Shown piece after piece: positions 33,440 through 45,596 of a DNA stretch of 64,000 nt. Below the pieces are notes generated by a model. That model saw only the letters and a list, made by a program, of their open reading frames with translations, did not search any database and was not told where the DNA came from. A program made the position numbers and the translations under genes. Every line of letters starts with the position of its first letter. Position 1 is the first letter of the stretch. The stretch lies in the NCBI GenBank assembly GCA_905221605.1, contig CAJNDS010000511.1:1-64000 (forward strand), written 5' to 3'. This stretch comes from Symbiodinium natans (taxonomy: Eukaryota; Sar; Dinophyceae; Suessiales; Symbiodiniaceae).

Positions 33440-35226
33440 GGTTGTTCCCCCCCCCACCCTCCCACCCCCCGCCTAAGAACAACCCACGGGGCACCAAGCA
33501 ACAGAAAACAAAGGTTGAACAACCACCCCGGCACCACCCTCGGCACCAGGTTTTGTTTCTTGTACGGAGCAGAAACAACAACAACCCCTCTCCAGAACAA
33601 TCCACGGGGCACCAGGTTTTGTGGGTTCCAAGGTAGAAGAAACAGATGCCAACAGTTGTAGTGATACGGGGGCTCCTAATTTCTTGTCATGGTTGTCATT
33701 GTCGTCATTGTCGTGGGGCCTGCCTGCATCCTCTTGGGCAGGAGGCGGCCGTTGTGCAACTTGTGGGCCGCCGCGTGCCCTTCCAAGCAGGCGCGACAGC
33801 TTCTTGAAGTCACTGAAGTCCATGGTTTAAGGAGTTTAAGGGTCATGGGACAATGTGGGGTGGGGAACAACATCCCCCAAATCCTGCAGCGTAACCAAGC
33901 CGTGAGGCCTTGAGGACCTCCTTGAGGACGTGCAAGTCTGGACGCCCTCGGCCCAAGCAGCTGCATCCCAAGAGGGCTCCGATTTAGGCTTCGTTCTGGG
34001 GTCCAAAGGGGTATGGACGACAGCGACTTGCCCTCACAACTTCGGGAGTCCAGTGCATGGTGACGTGGGATGGATGTCGACGCTCATTCTACTACGTTGA
34101 GAATTTCGCTCCCTCCAAGCCCGCCATCAAACCATGCCTCATGCATCCAACGTCTAGCATGTCTAAAGCTATCGGTCCGCCGCTTTCTTACTTTACGAGT
34201 GCATCCTGGCAACTGAACAAGCAGCAATCACACCAACTTTGCTCATGGCAGAATGGTTCAACCCTGCACTGGTTCTTGAGGTGATGATAGCAGGCACACG
34301 CCTTCGGCTGCGGGGAGGAAACGTGAAGGTGGAATCTTGCAGCACATTCCGCCTCCATAGATGTCCAGCTGGAAGAAGACCTGTGCAACTTGTGTAACCG
34401 ACTTCATAATTAGCGCAGCGCAAGTCAGCGGTTGTTCCTTCTTCCTATGGCTGTGTGCTCCCAGATAGACATGTTCCAGTTCTGACTTGCTGCGCATTGC
34501 AGGTGCAGCGTGCCTGCGATAGCCAAGGCCGGAAGCCAGCCATGACCAGCACTTTGATCCATGTCTTCATCTTCCGTGCGACTGTTTATCACGCAGACAA
34601 CAGCAGTCGGCGCTGTTCTCTCCTTTCAGGCAATGCAGCAGCACGGTTTGTGGTTCAGCAAGGCCGTCTCCTCGAAAGCCCAGATGCAGGCACACAGCTT
34701 AACGGGCCTAGCGCCTCTGGCAAGTGTGACCTGCTCGGTTTCAGTGCTTGCACTGCTCTTCGCTTGAATGCTGCCTTAAATCCCAAAAAGCATCCCCCAC
34801 AAAGCATCCCCCAAAACTCTCCCAAAGCGGACCACAGTGGATGAAAGCTGCAGGCTGGTCTTCACAGGCATGGTGCCGCACAGTCTTCGAGCGCGCGCAG
34901 GTGTTGCAAGCCTCCGCCAGGGGCCCCATGAGCTTATTCATAGAATGTCAATGAATATTCTAGGGGTCTGGGGGTTGTGCATCAGGATCCCTTGTGCTAA
35001 TAAGAAGGTGGAGTCTTCACTAAACCTCCAAGCCTAGGTGGCCAAAGCAGAAACACAGCTTTTCAGTGGCATGTTGCGAACTGTCAACTAATTCATTGCA
35101 TGAATCCCAATCCTAACCCCATTCTCGAGGTGCCCAGCTGGCAAACCTTCGCAGATGTGCTCCTCCAGGCAGCCGAGGAGGCCTCTCATGTGATCGTGTG
35201 ACGGAGTTTGGGTTTCGGGTTTGCAG
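33440..35226. other. Downstream region without a firm gene
   Basis: Begins with C-rich sequence (33447-33475) and two copies of CCACGGGGCACCA (33485 and 33601). One exon-like piece near 34603-34770 encodes a hydrophobic C-terminus (PLASVTCSVSVLALLFA) ending in a stop. A competing frame is open, so it is not called. Confidence 0.4.
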
Positions 35227-38200
35227 CTTCGACAATGTCTGGTCTTGTGGCTCTTGGATACATCGGTTGCTCACGACTTGCTTAACGCAAGGCGAGGTGT
35301 ACGGTCTCTGATCAGTGCCATTCGCCCTTCACTTCGCGTGGACATGTCGCGGAGACACGAGGGGCGCCAAGGTAGGAATGATAGGAAACATAGGACAAAA
35401 AACTCAGAAAATTCGGCAGCCCACAAGATGGCACAAAGATGGCAGGTGGAGGCAAACCCATCCCTCGTGCCCACCTCCACTACGGTCACTTCAAGCACGA
35501 CCGGAGCTCAGGTTCCGGTAGAGCCGGTCAAAATGTCTGAGCGCATTTGCGACTATATCATTATGCAAGCAACCTATCTACACATTTTGTACTATAATAT
35601 AGTTCTTAGAATACATGAGTACTCGGTCAAGGCAGGGAAGATGGGAAGAATATGGAGTACAGCTTTGGATTTTATTTCGTAGCCCTAACTCTGCGGCTTA
35701 AACTAAATGGCCTGGTAATGGTATATGCAGATATGCAGTAGAACCAGTACAAGCTGACCTCCCATAAGCCATTACCTTTCTGTACAGGTTTAAGTTGAGG
35801 GAACTTATATGGTTGAGCGTAGTGTTGTTGAGCTTGCGTACCTCGTTCAAATGGTTTTATCAAGAAGAAATTTGTTTTAAACGACTAAATGCTAAAACCT
35901 TACGGCTTTAGTGGCCGGGCAGATTTCAAGAGAATGAAGGACAGCTACCAGGGCAACGGGCACTACACTTTTTGCTGTTTTTTTTTTTTAGCCAGGGGCC
36001 TCCTTTTTTCTCAGCCAGGGGCTACTTGTATTCTGTAACTCGATATCACAGATGGCTTTCGTCATGAACAGAACTTATGCGCTTATACTTTTTACTAGTT
36101 CAGCCTCGCCTTCCTTGATTTGGAATCGTAAGCCTGCGGCCCTAAGATATACAACTAAATAGTAAGATGACAAAGTTCTTCTGGTTAAGTTACCTATGTG
36201 AGAACTATTGAGGCTAAAGGCCCATGCGTTATAAGTCAATGAATGGCATTGGCCCTCTAGATGCGATACACTCGTGCCACATATGCCGTATTCACGTAAA
36301 ACGTTTGACAACTTCATCATCTCGTTTGCACACCGTTCTCAAACAAACTACGCTTCGTCATAGCACCTCTAGAAAAACAGGCATAGACAGGCAGAGAACA
36401 GAGGGGTACGTCGCATGTAGACAGGAAAAAGGTATATGCGTATAGTATGGCTCCGACACAAAAATCAAAAATGTATGTCCTTGGGGGGGGAGCTTATACA
36501 GGGTAGTGGGATTATTATAGGAGTCGCTGCTGTTATCCCGTATGTGTAGCCCGAGATCCGAGGAGTGGCTGGGATTCGGGAACTTTGAGTTTGAGAAGTA
36601 ATTCGGAACTTGCCAAGGACACTGTCCAGTACGTCATCCACAGCAACCGCAACCACATCCTCATCCACAGCCACGGAAGCGAGCAACACCAGCGTGACCA
36701 CCACCAGCAGCCCCTCGGACATGCTTGAATTCACCCCAAATGCCACCAGATATCCCCCGAGAGGACAGTGTGTAGGCTCAGGGCAGTCACTGAATCACAG
36801 TAGTGCTCAGTACTTGTTGCATCATGTGCCACACCCCAGGCTGCTATTGTGTGGGTCCGACTTTACTGGGGCTTCCAAAAACTGAGGCACTAGCACCCTT
36901 TCCTCCACGGCATCTCATACATCATCAACTAGCACTTGGGCCGCAAAGCAGCTGCATTTCGTTTTTGTTCTTGGCACTATGCGGCTATGCTTCAGGCACC
37001 ATGACTTGGACATCGACCATAAGCCTTACCACAACAACAAGTCTTTCATTGAGTACGACAAGTACCACGGACTCCACCACAACTCAGGCCTTGTTGCCGT
37101 TATTTGAAGTGGGCTTGGAATGAATATGCCGCCCCCAAGGTAGACTTGTTGAGTTGCTGGTTTCTTTGCTACGGTCGGTTCATGAAGTACCTTAACTGTG
37201 GCTGCCCGATCAGAACATCACCACATCGTCTACGACCTCCGCAACTACAACAGGGCAGCCTTGGTGTTTGGGAGGAGACCAGGCTCAGACGGACACATGG
37301 TGCCCCAGCGCCGTCACTTCAGAGACTGAACTGCCCGTGTATGCGGACGTTGAGCTTGCGGATGACAAGGGCATCTTGCTGTTCGGCGTGTTTGCCGTGC
37401 AATTGTCCATGCACGGCAGTTCTGCTCTTACGCTGGGGCTGCCTCCTGCCGGGCAGCTGACCCTTCTGGGTTCCGAGTTGCTTGGACTGCAGAATGGAAC
37501 TTGGGGTGGATTGAGACTGCACTTTCCGACAATAAAAACCTAGAGCCTTAAAGTGCTGCGATTTCCGCAGTCCCTGTAAGCTAAAAAGTGCTCACACATG
37601 CTGGCAGATGCCCTGATCAGGCGCAGCCTGGTGTTCATCCAGGCCATGACCTTGATCTATGCGACCTGGATCGACTCTTGGGTGGAGGCCCACGCACTCT
37701 CCAACGCCAGCCACGTCCTTCGACCCTGGGCACCGGAGCCATCATCGCTTACCACCACCAGCACTACCTACACACGCACCAGCTCCACCGCAACCACAAG
37801 CACCACCAGCCGGCCAGCACTACCTTACCCCCAGCCACAGGCCTCTTTTGGCGTCGTCCTGGGAGCCCTGGAGAACGTGTTCTCCGATCCGCTGGAGCTG
37901 CTGACCCGGGCTCTAGCTCTGGACTTGGAGAACAATGGCAAGCCCCAAACGCTGGAGAGTGTGGTTCCGACGTCCTTGGCGACCCGTGGGCTGACAACCT
38001 CCTCGCTACTGCACAGCTGGTGCGAGGCGGGGCTGGGAATACGTTATATATGCCTACGTAAAATATCATTTCTAGACTTCCAAAGAACCCATTCTCCACA
38101 TACAAACAACTTTAATATAAAATACGTGTAACTATTGCATGATATGCATAATACAAAAGCCTTCAACCTCGGTGCTCTTGGGTTCACATATGCGGTGCTC

Positions 38201-38510
38201 TCTGCGCTCAACAAAAAACCGTCTTTGGCACGGTCCTTTGTTGAGTCAGTGCATCGCTTGCGCACTGATCAAGGTCCCGGCGCTGGCACCCACGCAGAGC
38301 TTGGGTGACATCCTGGCGGCTCTCGCGCCCGCGGTGGCAAACCTGCAAGATGCCACTGGCCTCAGACCGCTTGACACGGTGCTGAAGGCCTTAGAGGAGG
38401 GCCTGCCCTCCGAGTGGGATGCCAGCTACTGGAGCAGTGCACCCGGAGGACCCGGGTGGGAGCCACCGCTGCCAACTAGCACCTCCACGACTTGGACCAG
38501 AACGACCACC
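35227..38510 (+). CDS. Multi-exon gene encoding Thr/Ser-rich linkers between folded modules
   Basis: Exons: 35227-35511 (or from 35446), about 36600-36763, 36996-37087, 37214-37505, 37608-38026, 38274-38510. From the second exon on, every join keeps phase: AGAG|GA to TTCAG|GC, CAG|GC to ATCAG, GGG|GT to GGCAG, GAG|GC to CAAG|GT. The protein alternates mucin-like linkers (PTSTTVTSSTTG, LTTTTSLSLSTTSTTDSTTT, PTSTSTTWTRTTT) with modules of about 80-110 residues, some with Cys and N-x-S/T sites. This pattern fits an extracellular or cell-surface protein. No family recognised. The join of exon 1 to exon 2 does not keep phase, so an exon may be missing in the AT-rich 35.5-36.6 kb interval. The 5' and 3' ends are open; a hydrophobic exon at 39021 could be the C-terminal anchor. 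Confidence 0.55.
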
Positions 38511-39020
38511 GTCGACTTGTCGGCTCTTCTGTGCCACCCGCCTTCCCATACGCCTCGTGTATTTTGGGGAATTGCGTGTCCTTTTTTTGTTCTGACAAGT
38601 GCTTTCAACGCTAGCGCTGTGGGCTCAGGCACCAGAAACAGAAACCTTTCTTGCTGCAGAACGGTCGTGCGAGCACTTGGAAACGAAACGTATCCTAGCC
38701 AAGGGTGCGACACGGACAAAGGGCTATAGCATTCGGCTTTCGGCTGGCCCTATAGTTGTACTATTCGCGTTCCCTTTTCAATTCGCAGAGCGGGTATTTG
38801 GTAGCTGTTCTTGACATCGTCGTTGAAACTTCCGCCTCTTTTCTTCTGCGTGTGCATGTCATTACTGCAGGTGTTGCTGATGAAGATGGTCCTTAGCCCC
38901 AAACACCCCCACATGCCCCAAACGCCTCAGGCCCCCCCAAACGCCCCAAACCCGAAACTCTCCGAAACGCTCAGTATCCCTCACGTTTCGTCAAGATGAT
39001 CAGAGCGAGGGGTCTTGCAG

Positions 39021-39148
39021 GTCCAGACGTGGATTGTCTTCCTCCTGGCGACTGTGGAAGCGTGGCTTCATTATGCTCGGTTCCTTCGATTTCACGTTCC
39101 GTGGTCTCGGGCTTGGGGCACTTTCGTAGTCGTCCAGGACTTAGCGTA
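39021..39148 (+). CDS. Candidate exon with a membrane segment
   Basis: After GGTCTTGCAG the frame encodes 42 residues starting VQTWIVFLLATVEAWLHYAR and ends in TAG. It may be the last exon of the Thr-rich gene upstream (type I membrane anchor) or a separate gene. I cannot trace the phase through 38511-39020. Confidence 0.35.
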
Positions 39149-39272
39149 GAGTCATAAAGACAGCTAAGCAGTACTGGGTGTAGTCGTCAAAGCCCAAGTC
39201 CAGGTCAATGTAGCCCTCGTTCTGGGCATCACCACATGTGTCTGATTACAAACTTCCCTGGTTTTTTCAGGC

Positions 39273-39377
39273 ATGGATCCCTTCGTGGACCTGGAATGCG
39301 TGGCTTGGTCGGCGCCCCTGCGGCGATTTGTGCCAGCCCTTGGCTGCGAGCTGGTGGCCCAGCCAGGCCGGAACTGA
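39273..39377 (+). CDS. Candidate short exon after a strong acceptor
   Basis: TTTTTTCAG|GC is followed by ATG and 34 codons (MDPFVDLECVAWSAPLRRF at the start) to TGA, or to a CAG|GC donor inside. Family not recognised. The bases that follow (39387-39656) are open on both strands, so strand assignment there is ambiguous. Confidence 0.3.
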   Translation: MDPFVDLECVAWSAPLRRFVPALGCELVAQPGRN

Positions 39378-40397
39378 GTGGTTTTGTCAAAGGGTTGTCA
39401 AAGTTTGAGAGCACTTCGGGAAAACTTGATCAGAATACTGTTCACGGCGCTTGGTCATTCGGCCGAAGATGGTCGTTGCCTTCGAGAGGAGGGTGAGAAA
39501 ACGTTCTGCGCAAGCAAGGCTAGGTTCAAGAAAGCTGATGGTTTCTCGAATGTTGCTGTCACCGTAGTTTGTGCTGCTGCTGCCTCCTTGCCCACACAGA
39601 AAGCCTAGAACTCCCAGTAGCACAGAGGAGCACACTTCGATCATTCGGACGCTCATATGCTGAACCAGATCAGCTGACTATGTTCCGCTCTTGCTGCTCC
39701 GGTGGGCGGGGGGGGAGGGGAACGGCCAACCTTCCTTGTCTTCCTTGCTTGCATATTTGCCCAATTTGCATCGACATCCGCCATCCATCAAAGCACGTTC
39801 TTTTATCTCCTTTGGTTGCACACGTCACCATTGGAGTCATCCGCCATTCAGCCTTTTCACCTTCGTAACGCACTCTGGACTGCCTTGGATCTGAGCATGC
39901 TGTGTGCACCAGAAGAAGAGGGTAGTAAGGGTTCACGGTATAGCTTCATGCTTAAATTTGAAGCTTACACGGCACAGCGCAATGCTGTTTGCATGTCGTG
40001 CACGCAGACATGCGAAGGCCGTCAGTGGCCCATTCTCCAGGAGGGCAGCATGGAGGTTGTTTGCGAAGCATGGCTGCACTGTCTGACCTCAACCCCAACA
40101 TAGCCAGGAATTCTGCAGTGTGTTACAGTCATAAGGGGTCCCACTCCTTTTTTGTTGGGGTGGAGTGGGGCCTCAGGGGAAAGGGATCAAGGCCAAGAAG
40201 GAGGAGGATGGGGCAAGCATGGCTCTTGAGAGCGACTTACCCGAATTCCCCTACATGGCATGGTCTTGTAGCCAGCGACTCGATGGTGTTGGTACCAGCG
40301 ACGGGCGACAACTAGCAGTGTGTAACGTAATCGTCATACCGTTACTGACTTTGCAGACTTGCTGCCATTGTCGCACCATGTGGGGCTCTACGAAAAT
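39378..40397. other. No firm gene
   Basis: A forward frame (39378-39608) and a reverse frame (39387-39656) overlap almost fully and both look protein-like. I cannot decide between them. The rest shows nothing. Confidence 0.35.
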
Positions 40398-40483
40398 AAG
40401 GGGCTCCTAATGTAGACCCCAAAAAGTAGGATTCCCTTTGTACAAAGGACGCCAATAAGGTACCCCCAAGTTCGGAAAGCCCC
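40398..40483 (+). repeat. Dispersed repeat family, copy A
   Basis: Core CCAATAAGGTACCCCCAAG then TTCGGAAA at 40452-40478, preceded by CTAATGTAGACCCC. It shares this layout with the copies near 43601 (reverse) and 54160. Confidence 0.6.
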
Positions 40484-41644
40484 TTGTGATTTCTCGGTCA
40501 TTTGAAACGGTGTTCCATCGAGGAATGTGAACCCTGGGCTTGGCATCCTGCGATGGCTGTGGCTTCCAAGCTGCCACTCTCGACTGCACTTGGGAGACCA
40601 TGGAGAATAGGTGTGCAGTTGGGATGCTCCCCCTAATACTAACAGTCCTTTACGGGGAATATCATCGGGGGTCCTATAATCCCGATTAAGGACGGTCAGT
40701 ATAAAGGGGGAACATCCCACGCGTGCAGGATGGTTAGGCAACTTTGGTCGCTTTAGTCTTTGAATGGTGCCCTGCGCAGATTGTGCTGTGCCGCTGTGTT
40801 GTCCGCATTTGCCCCTGAATGCAATATAAAGACGGAGCGATACGCCATTTGCAAATTCTCAAGCACATTCCCAGTTTCGGCAGGGCTGTGTTTCAAGGAT
40901 TAATTACGTGTAAGATGCGCAAGGGAAGAGTCTAAAGCCCTAAAGTGCTTGAAGCTCCTGAAGCCCTCTCAACCTCTGGGCTGCGGTGCACCAAAGGCCC
41001 GCCTTGACACCGTTCCCGCCGCAAGTGCACATCCAGACGCGGGAGGTTGCGGTCTTCTGGCTCGACAAGGCGCGAGCACATACTCGGGGAGAACACCTTG
41101 GGGAGAGCACCTTTGGGAGCCTGGCATGTATTTGAGTCGCGGTTCAAGGCGGTTCAGCATGCGGAGATCTTCCACATGCTTTTTTGCAGTTGGGAGCAGG
41201 TTTTGGTGCCGGGTCTCCAAGTGGAGGGAGGGAGAGCAGAAGAGCTCTGAAAGGCCCACAGCTACAACTTGCGCGGCCTCTTTTTGCCACCAGCACTGCT
41301 GCTGCTGGCAGTACTTCACCTTTCTGTGGCCGTGTATGCCGAGGTGGGTGGGCAGTACGAGTAAATGCTCGTACTGGCGTACTCCTGAGAGGAACAGAAA
41401 GTAATCGTCCAAGGTCGCGATTGATTCGTGTGTTTGTTCGACCGTTTCTTCGATCACATGTTTTGCTGAGCAAGTATCCCTCTCCCTCTCTCGACCTCTT
41501 GCTCTTTCTGGCTGGGCTTAGTCGGGCTCACCCCGCATCTCCTGCGTGTCGTTCAATAGCAAAGTGCTACGGCTCAATGTTGGATAAGCTCACAAAGCGT
41601 CCAGAACCCATGCTCTCAGATACGCTGGCGCTCCCAAGCGCGGT
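40484..41644. other. No supported gene
   Basis: Short overlapping frames on both strands. Nothing recognised. Confidence 0.5.
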
Positions 41645-42356
41645 GGGTGGCGATGCGCACCGCGCGCGCCAAAGGCGTCCAGGTGGAGGTGCAACAGCTG
41701 GAGACCGAAGAGAAGGCACCGTCACATATCAAGCGGTTGAATCAACAAGCGGCCCTTCTGGCTGAAGTTTCGTGTTGAAACATCCCCGCCTGCCAGAGTT
41801 TCAGAACACAGGATCCCCAAAGTACGATCCCCCAAGTGCTCCCGCGCCAACTCGGAGCTGAAGATCCAGGGTTTGATGAATACCTTTTCGAGCAATTGTC
41901 AGCATCTTCATGTCACTGCAAACATGTGCCAAGGCGCGAGTATCGGTATCTCATTTTTGTCCGGGGCATGTTTTGCGAAGGACTTCATCCGCCGGCGCGC
42001 TGCGGAGATCAGAGCCACAGGCGCAAAGAAGCTTCGCATCATGTTGAGCAGAGGGGGTTTGTCGCTGCCAAGACTCAAAAAGAAGCCGACGACTCGACAG
42101 GCGAATTCAGCGCCGCCATCTGCGCTGCGGAGGCGCAGGAGATCGTGCGCAGGGCCGAAGGCCTGCTGGTCACGGCTCTCGGGGGCTCACAGGGGCAATC
42201 TGTGCCAATTTGGGGCTTGCAGCTGCGATGATGGCTGCGTCCGCATTGTTCCAGTAGCTGCAGCGCAGGCCTGCCACATGCATCGACGTCAGCAGCGGCG
42301 CAGCTCGACATCCGGCAGGCGAGGGGATCTCGTCAACTTGACAGCTGCAGGGTAAG
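41645..42356 (+). CDS. Candidate exons of an unknown forward gene
   Basis: Exon-like pieces: about 41671-41767 (Gln/Glu-rich helix, QVEVQQLETEEK); about 41980-42049 (DFIRRRAAEIRATGAKKLRI); about 42050-42190 (EFSAAICAAEAQEIVRRAE in another frame); 42256-42351, ending at AGG|GTAAGC. All are helix-prone and on the same strand, but I could not join them in one phase, so the gene model is incomplete. Function unknown. Confidence 0.3.
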
Positions 42357-42570
42357 CATGACAGGTGCCAAAAGCGTCTCATGCGCATTCTGCAAGGCCA
42401 AAGACGGCCTGGCGACACTCTTCCAGGCACATGGCCTGGGTGATGTTGAAGAAGACGAGGTTCGGCCGCCGCCGCCTCTGGCACTGATGGGCCCAGGCAA
42501 CCCAGCGGGACACGAAGCTCCATAGGAAAGCCAACCAAAACCCCACAAAAGCCCCTGAGCAACGCTCCCT

Positions 42571-42606
42571 AAACCCTAAAGCCTAAACCTTAAACTCTAA
42601 ACCCTT
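42571..42606 (-). repeat. Degenerate telomere-like repeat
   Basis: About five CCCTAAA-like units. Similar short patches occur at 42920-42950 and 44716-44795. Confidence 0.65.
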
Positions 42607-43600
42607 CTGGACATCTCGCAAGCTAGGTGGCCTCCAGCCGCCGGTGGGTTCCACGCTGGTCACCTCGTCGTTGTCCAAAGCCACCCCATCACTGCTGACG
42701 CCAAGCGCTCGGATGCCGAGCAGTGTTACAGGCCCGGGGCACCTCAAAGGAGGGAGCGGCACGTGGAAATGTTGTGGACTCTTGCTCTCAGCTTTTGCGC
42801 GCAGGATCGCCCGTGCAAGGGCTGTCGTTGCGCAGTGCAGCTCAGGAGGCCGACTGTTCTGAGCCTTCTGAGAGTCTTCTGAATCGCTCAAACGCGTGTT
42901 GCTCCCAAGCCCTAGGGCCACTGTCAATCCTAGGCCCTAAGCCCTAAGCGCTGTGTTTCAGGTGGGGTTCCGCCCAGAGGAGGCGATGATCTCCACAAAA
43001 CCGCCGACAAAGCCGAGGTGCCCGATATCTGCGCTGGAAAATATTGGTACGCGTTGCGTCTGTTTTGTGTACGAATATGATGAGTACCACGATGGCTGTT
43101 GCATGGCATGTCGTAGCTGCCTTCGTGAGCTTCCCGAAAAGGCGAGGGCTGCGCGCAATACTCCTCGATGCGGTGAGGAGGTGCAGGCGAAAGCACATCT
43201 GGCGAGCCTGCCTCACGCATCACAAGCCTCTGGGCAAGATTTCGAGCAGCCTTGTCATTGTATTGTTCCGCGCCCAGCTCGTAGTACAATCAGAGAAGAA
43301 GAGTAACGTTGCATATAGTTGGGGAGGGCGAGTTTTTTTTTATGGATTAGCATTCAACACACCATGCGTTGCCCAAAGTGGGCAGTATAGAATTGGTGGC
43401 AATGCCCTGGGAGCAGGATCTTCTTTCTTTCCAGCGACTCGCAGACCTTCATCTTCAGTGCGCCTGAGCGTGCTGCGATGCTGCATGCGAGCCTTTGGAT
43501 CAATGCCATCTGGTTATCTGTGGTGCTGGGCGCCTAAGCACGCAAATGACTGACTCTCAGGGCCTCAGGGCTTCTCGGGGTCGTGTTCTGCACTGCAATG
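42607..43600. other. No firm gene
   Basis: Forward and reverse frames over 42950-43300 compete and none shows a motif. Confidence 0.45.
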
Positions 43601-43690
43601 GGGGTTTCCGAATGTAGGGGTGCCTTATTGGGGCCCCTTCTTTTCAGGAAATCTTACCATTCGGCCGTCCATATTCGGGCTCCCCTATCT
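43601..43690 (-). repeat. Dispersed repeat family, copy C (reverse)
   Basis: The reverse complement of 43601-43631 reads CCAATAAGGCACCCCTACAT then TCGGAAACCCC, matching copies A and B. The flank also contains the GAATATGGAC equivalent of their 5' part. Confidence 0.6.
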
Positions 43691-43857
43691 TCGTTAAGCC
43701 CCCAAATTCGCCAAGCAGAGCAGGTGGTTTCGAGCACCGCCGACCGTTCCAGGATGAGCATTGTCCTGGGGCCGGCCAGGAGCCGCTAGGCATCCGCAAT
43801 TAAGAGCATTTCGTGTGCCCAAAGCTGCCCAAAGCTCCAAACTGGATCTACTCACCC

Positions 43858-45339
43858 ATGCTCAACACGTGGTTCGTTATGATCATGAATGTATCACTGG
43901 CCGCCCTCCCCGAAAACAAGCTCAGGTTTCGAGTTGCAGAGCCTGGGTGTCTGTTCGATTCCACCTCTGTGGGCCATGCCGTGCTGGCAGCAGCGCTCAC
44001 GCCTCCACTGGCTGGCATCTTGCAGACTGTTTGCCGAGGGCGGAGTTTCGTCGTGCGAGCAAAGGAGCAATGCAGCTTTGCATGTTGCGCGATGCGGCAG
44101 CACAGATACGTAAGCACATGGGAGGCCCATGCCATTTACCTGCTATCGCAGGACCTCAGCATTGAAGATCGCGATCGGGCCTTCACCCGCCACTTTTTGG
44201 GCCCGTGGCCCTCCGTCCTCATGGCGCCCGCGGAAGCGAAGGCCGGAAAAATTGCTCAAAGAAGAGGTTGAAAATGTTGAAACTGAGCTGAGTGACGAGA
44301 ACTGCTGCAAAGGTGCGGGTCTGGAACATCTTCTGCAATGTCTCTCGATTCTGCTGCCCTCGGTGTCCACGGCCGCGGCGGCGGAAGCTGCTGCCTCTGC
44401 ACTGGTGGCCTTCCCTGGTGCTGCCATTCCTGGTGCCGGACTGCACATCAGTACGAGAAAAACAACAAAGGTACATGTGTATATTTCAATATATGTTGTG
44501 CACGAAAAGTTTTAGCACAACAACGCATCAACAGAAATGTAGATATGCATGTAAATCTACAATATAGATATGAAAAGAAGTATAAGGGTATATCTAAAAA
44601 TGGAATACATGTTTCATGTCTGTTTTGAATATGAAAGTTAGTATTCGTTCTACTCCTCCCAGGAGTTCCAACTACCGGTACTGGTTCTTAGGAATTAGTT
44701 ACGAGGATGCCCCTCCCCAGCCCCTAAACCCTGAAGGCCCTAAAGTCCTAAATCCCAAACCTTCATTAAACCCAAAAACCCAAAACCCCACCATGGGAGT
44801 GGCGGGGTTGGGGGGGTGGGGGGTTGGGGTACGTGTGTGTATGTATATATATGTATATCTACAGGGGGATTTAAGATACCTACTTCCCCCATTCCCATGA
44901 AGAAGAAGACGTAGGGTTATCAACAGCTGGCAAGTGCATCGCTCTTCAACACTTCCGAGGTGCTCCTTCTCGGCTTTTTAGCCTGGAGACTATGCTTCTA
45001 CATGTTCCACTTCTCCGCCTCGATCTACATGCAGCCCCCGATCATCAGCAAACCCTTTTTTGTTCGCTTTACATTCGGTTTCTAAGCACCGTTGTAGAGG
45101 GTGCTGGTTTCATACATCCTATCGGCTGGCGAAGGTGGGAAGTTACACGGTCCGATCAGCCGGGTGCGATCCAGATGGAGCTGCCGCCATATGAGCAGGC
45201 CGAGGCTTCTGCAGCCATTGCCGATGAAAGCTGGCAGGCACGCTTGGTCCTGGTGCCGCTTGGCTGGTTTGGTTGCATGTTGCGCCGTTTCCACGCGTTT
45301 ATTCAGTGGTTGCATAGGCCTCCCTTCCCCCAGATTTGA
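43858..45339 (+). CDS. Multi-exon gene for an unknown membrane-associated protein
   Basis: Exons joined in perfect phase: first exon from ATG 43858 (or 44026 after CTTGCAG) to 44241 (AAG|GC donor); 44313-44470 (AAAG|GT); 44663-44705 (CCCAG acceptor, GAG|GA donor); 44927-45061 (AACAG acceptor, GT donor); 45175-45339 (ATCCAG acceptor, TGA). The product is about 240-295 residues. Features in order: a Cys/basic part (FCCPRCPRPRRRK), a hydrophobic patch (LPLHWWPSLVLPFLVP), NYRYWFLGISYE, a clear membrane segment (VLLLGFLAWRLCFYMFHFS) and a final amphipathic helix. No family recognised. The 5' end may lie further upstream. Telomere-like sequence and AT-rich DNA fill the 44706-44926 intron. Confidence 0.5.
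44716..44795 (-). repeat. Degenerate telomere-like repeat inside an intron
   Basis: CCCTAAA-type units with many changes (CCCCTAAACCCTGAA, AACCCAAAAACCC), within the GA-AG intron of the 43.9-45.3 kb gene. Confidence 0.6.
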
Positions 45340-45514
45340 GAGAGCTGGACTATTAGGGTGGCGAGTTTACTATTTTTGGGCTTCGTGTCAATATTCTTCC
45401 AGCGTAGACCCTAAACAGTGAGAGACCATAGCGACGCGAAAGAGCACCCCAATGGTTTAAGAGCATGCCCAACAGACACCGAGAGCGCAGAAGTCCAAAA
45501 GTCACGACCTTTAA

Positions 45515-45596
45515 AGCGACGACAGCTTCGCATTTGGCGAACACAGACATCCAACAGCGACGACAGTTTCGCATTTGGCGAACACAGGCGTCAAGA
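45515..45596. repeat. 41-bp tandem repeat, two copies
   Basis: AGCGACGACAG(C/T)TTCGCAT is followed by TTGGCGAACACAG in both copies, with a partial third. The period is not a multiple of three, so it is not a peptide repeat. Confidence 0.8.
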
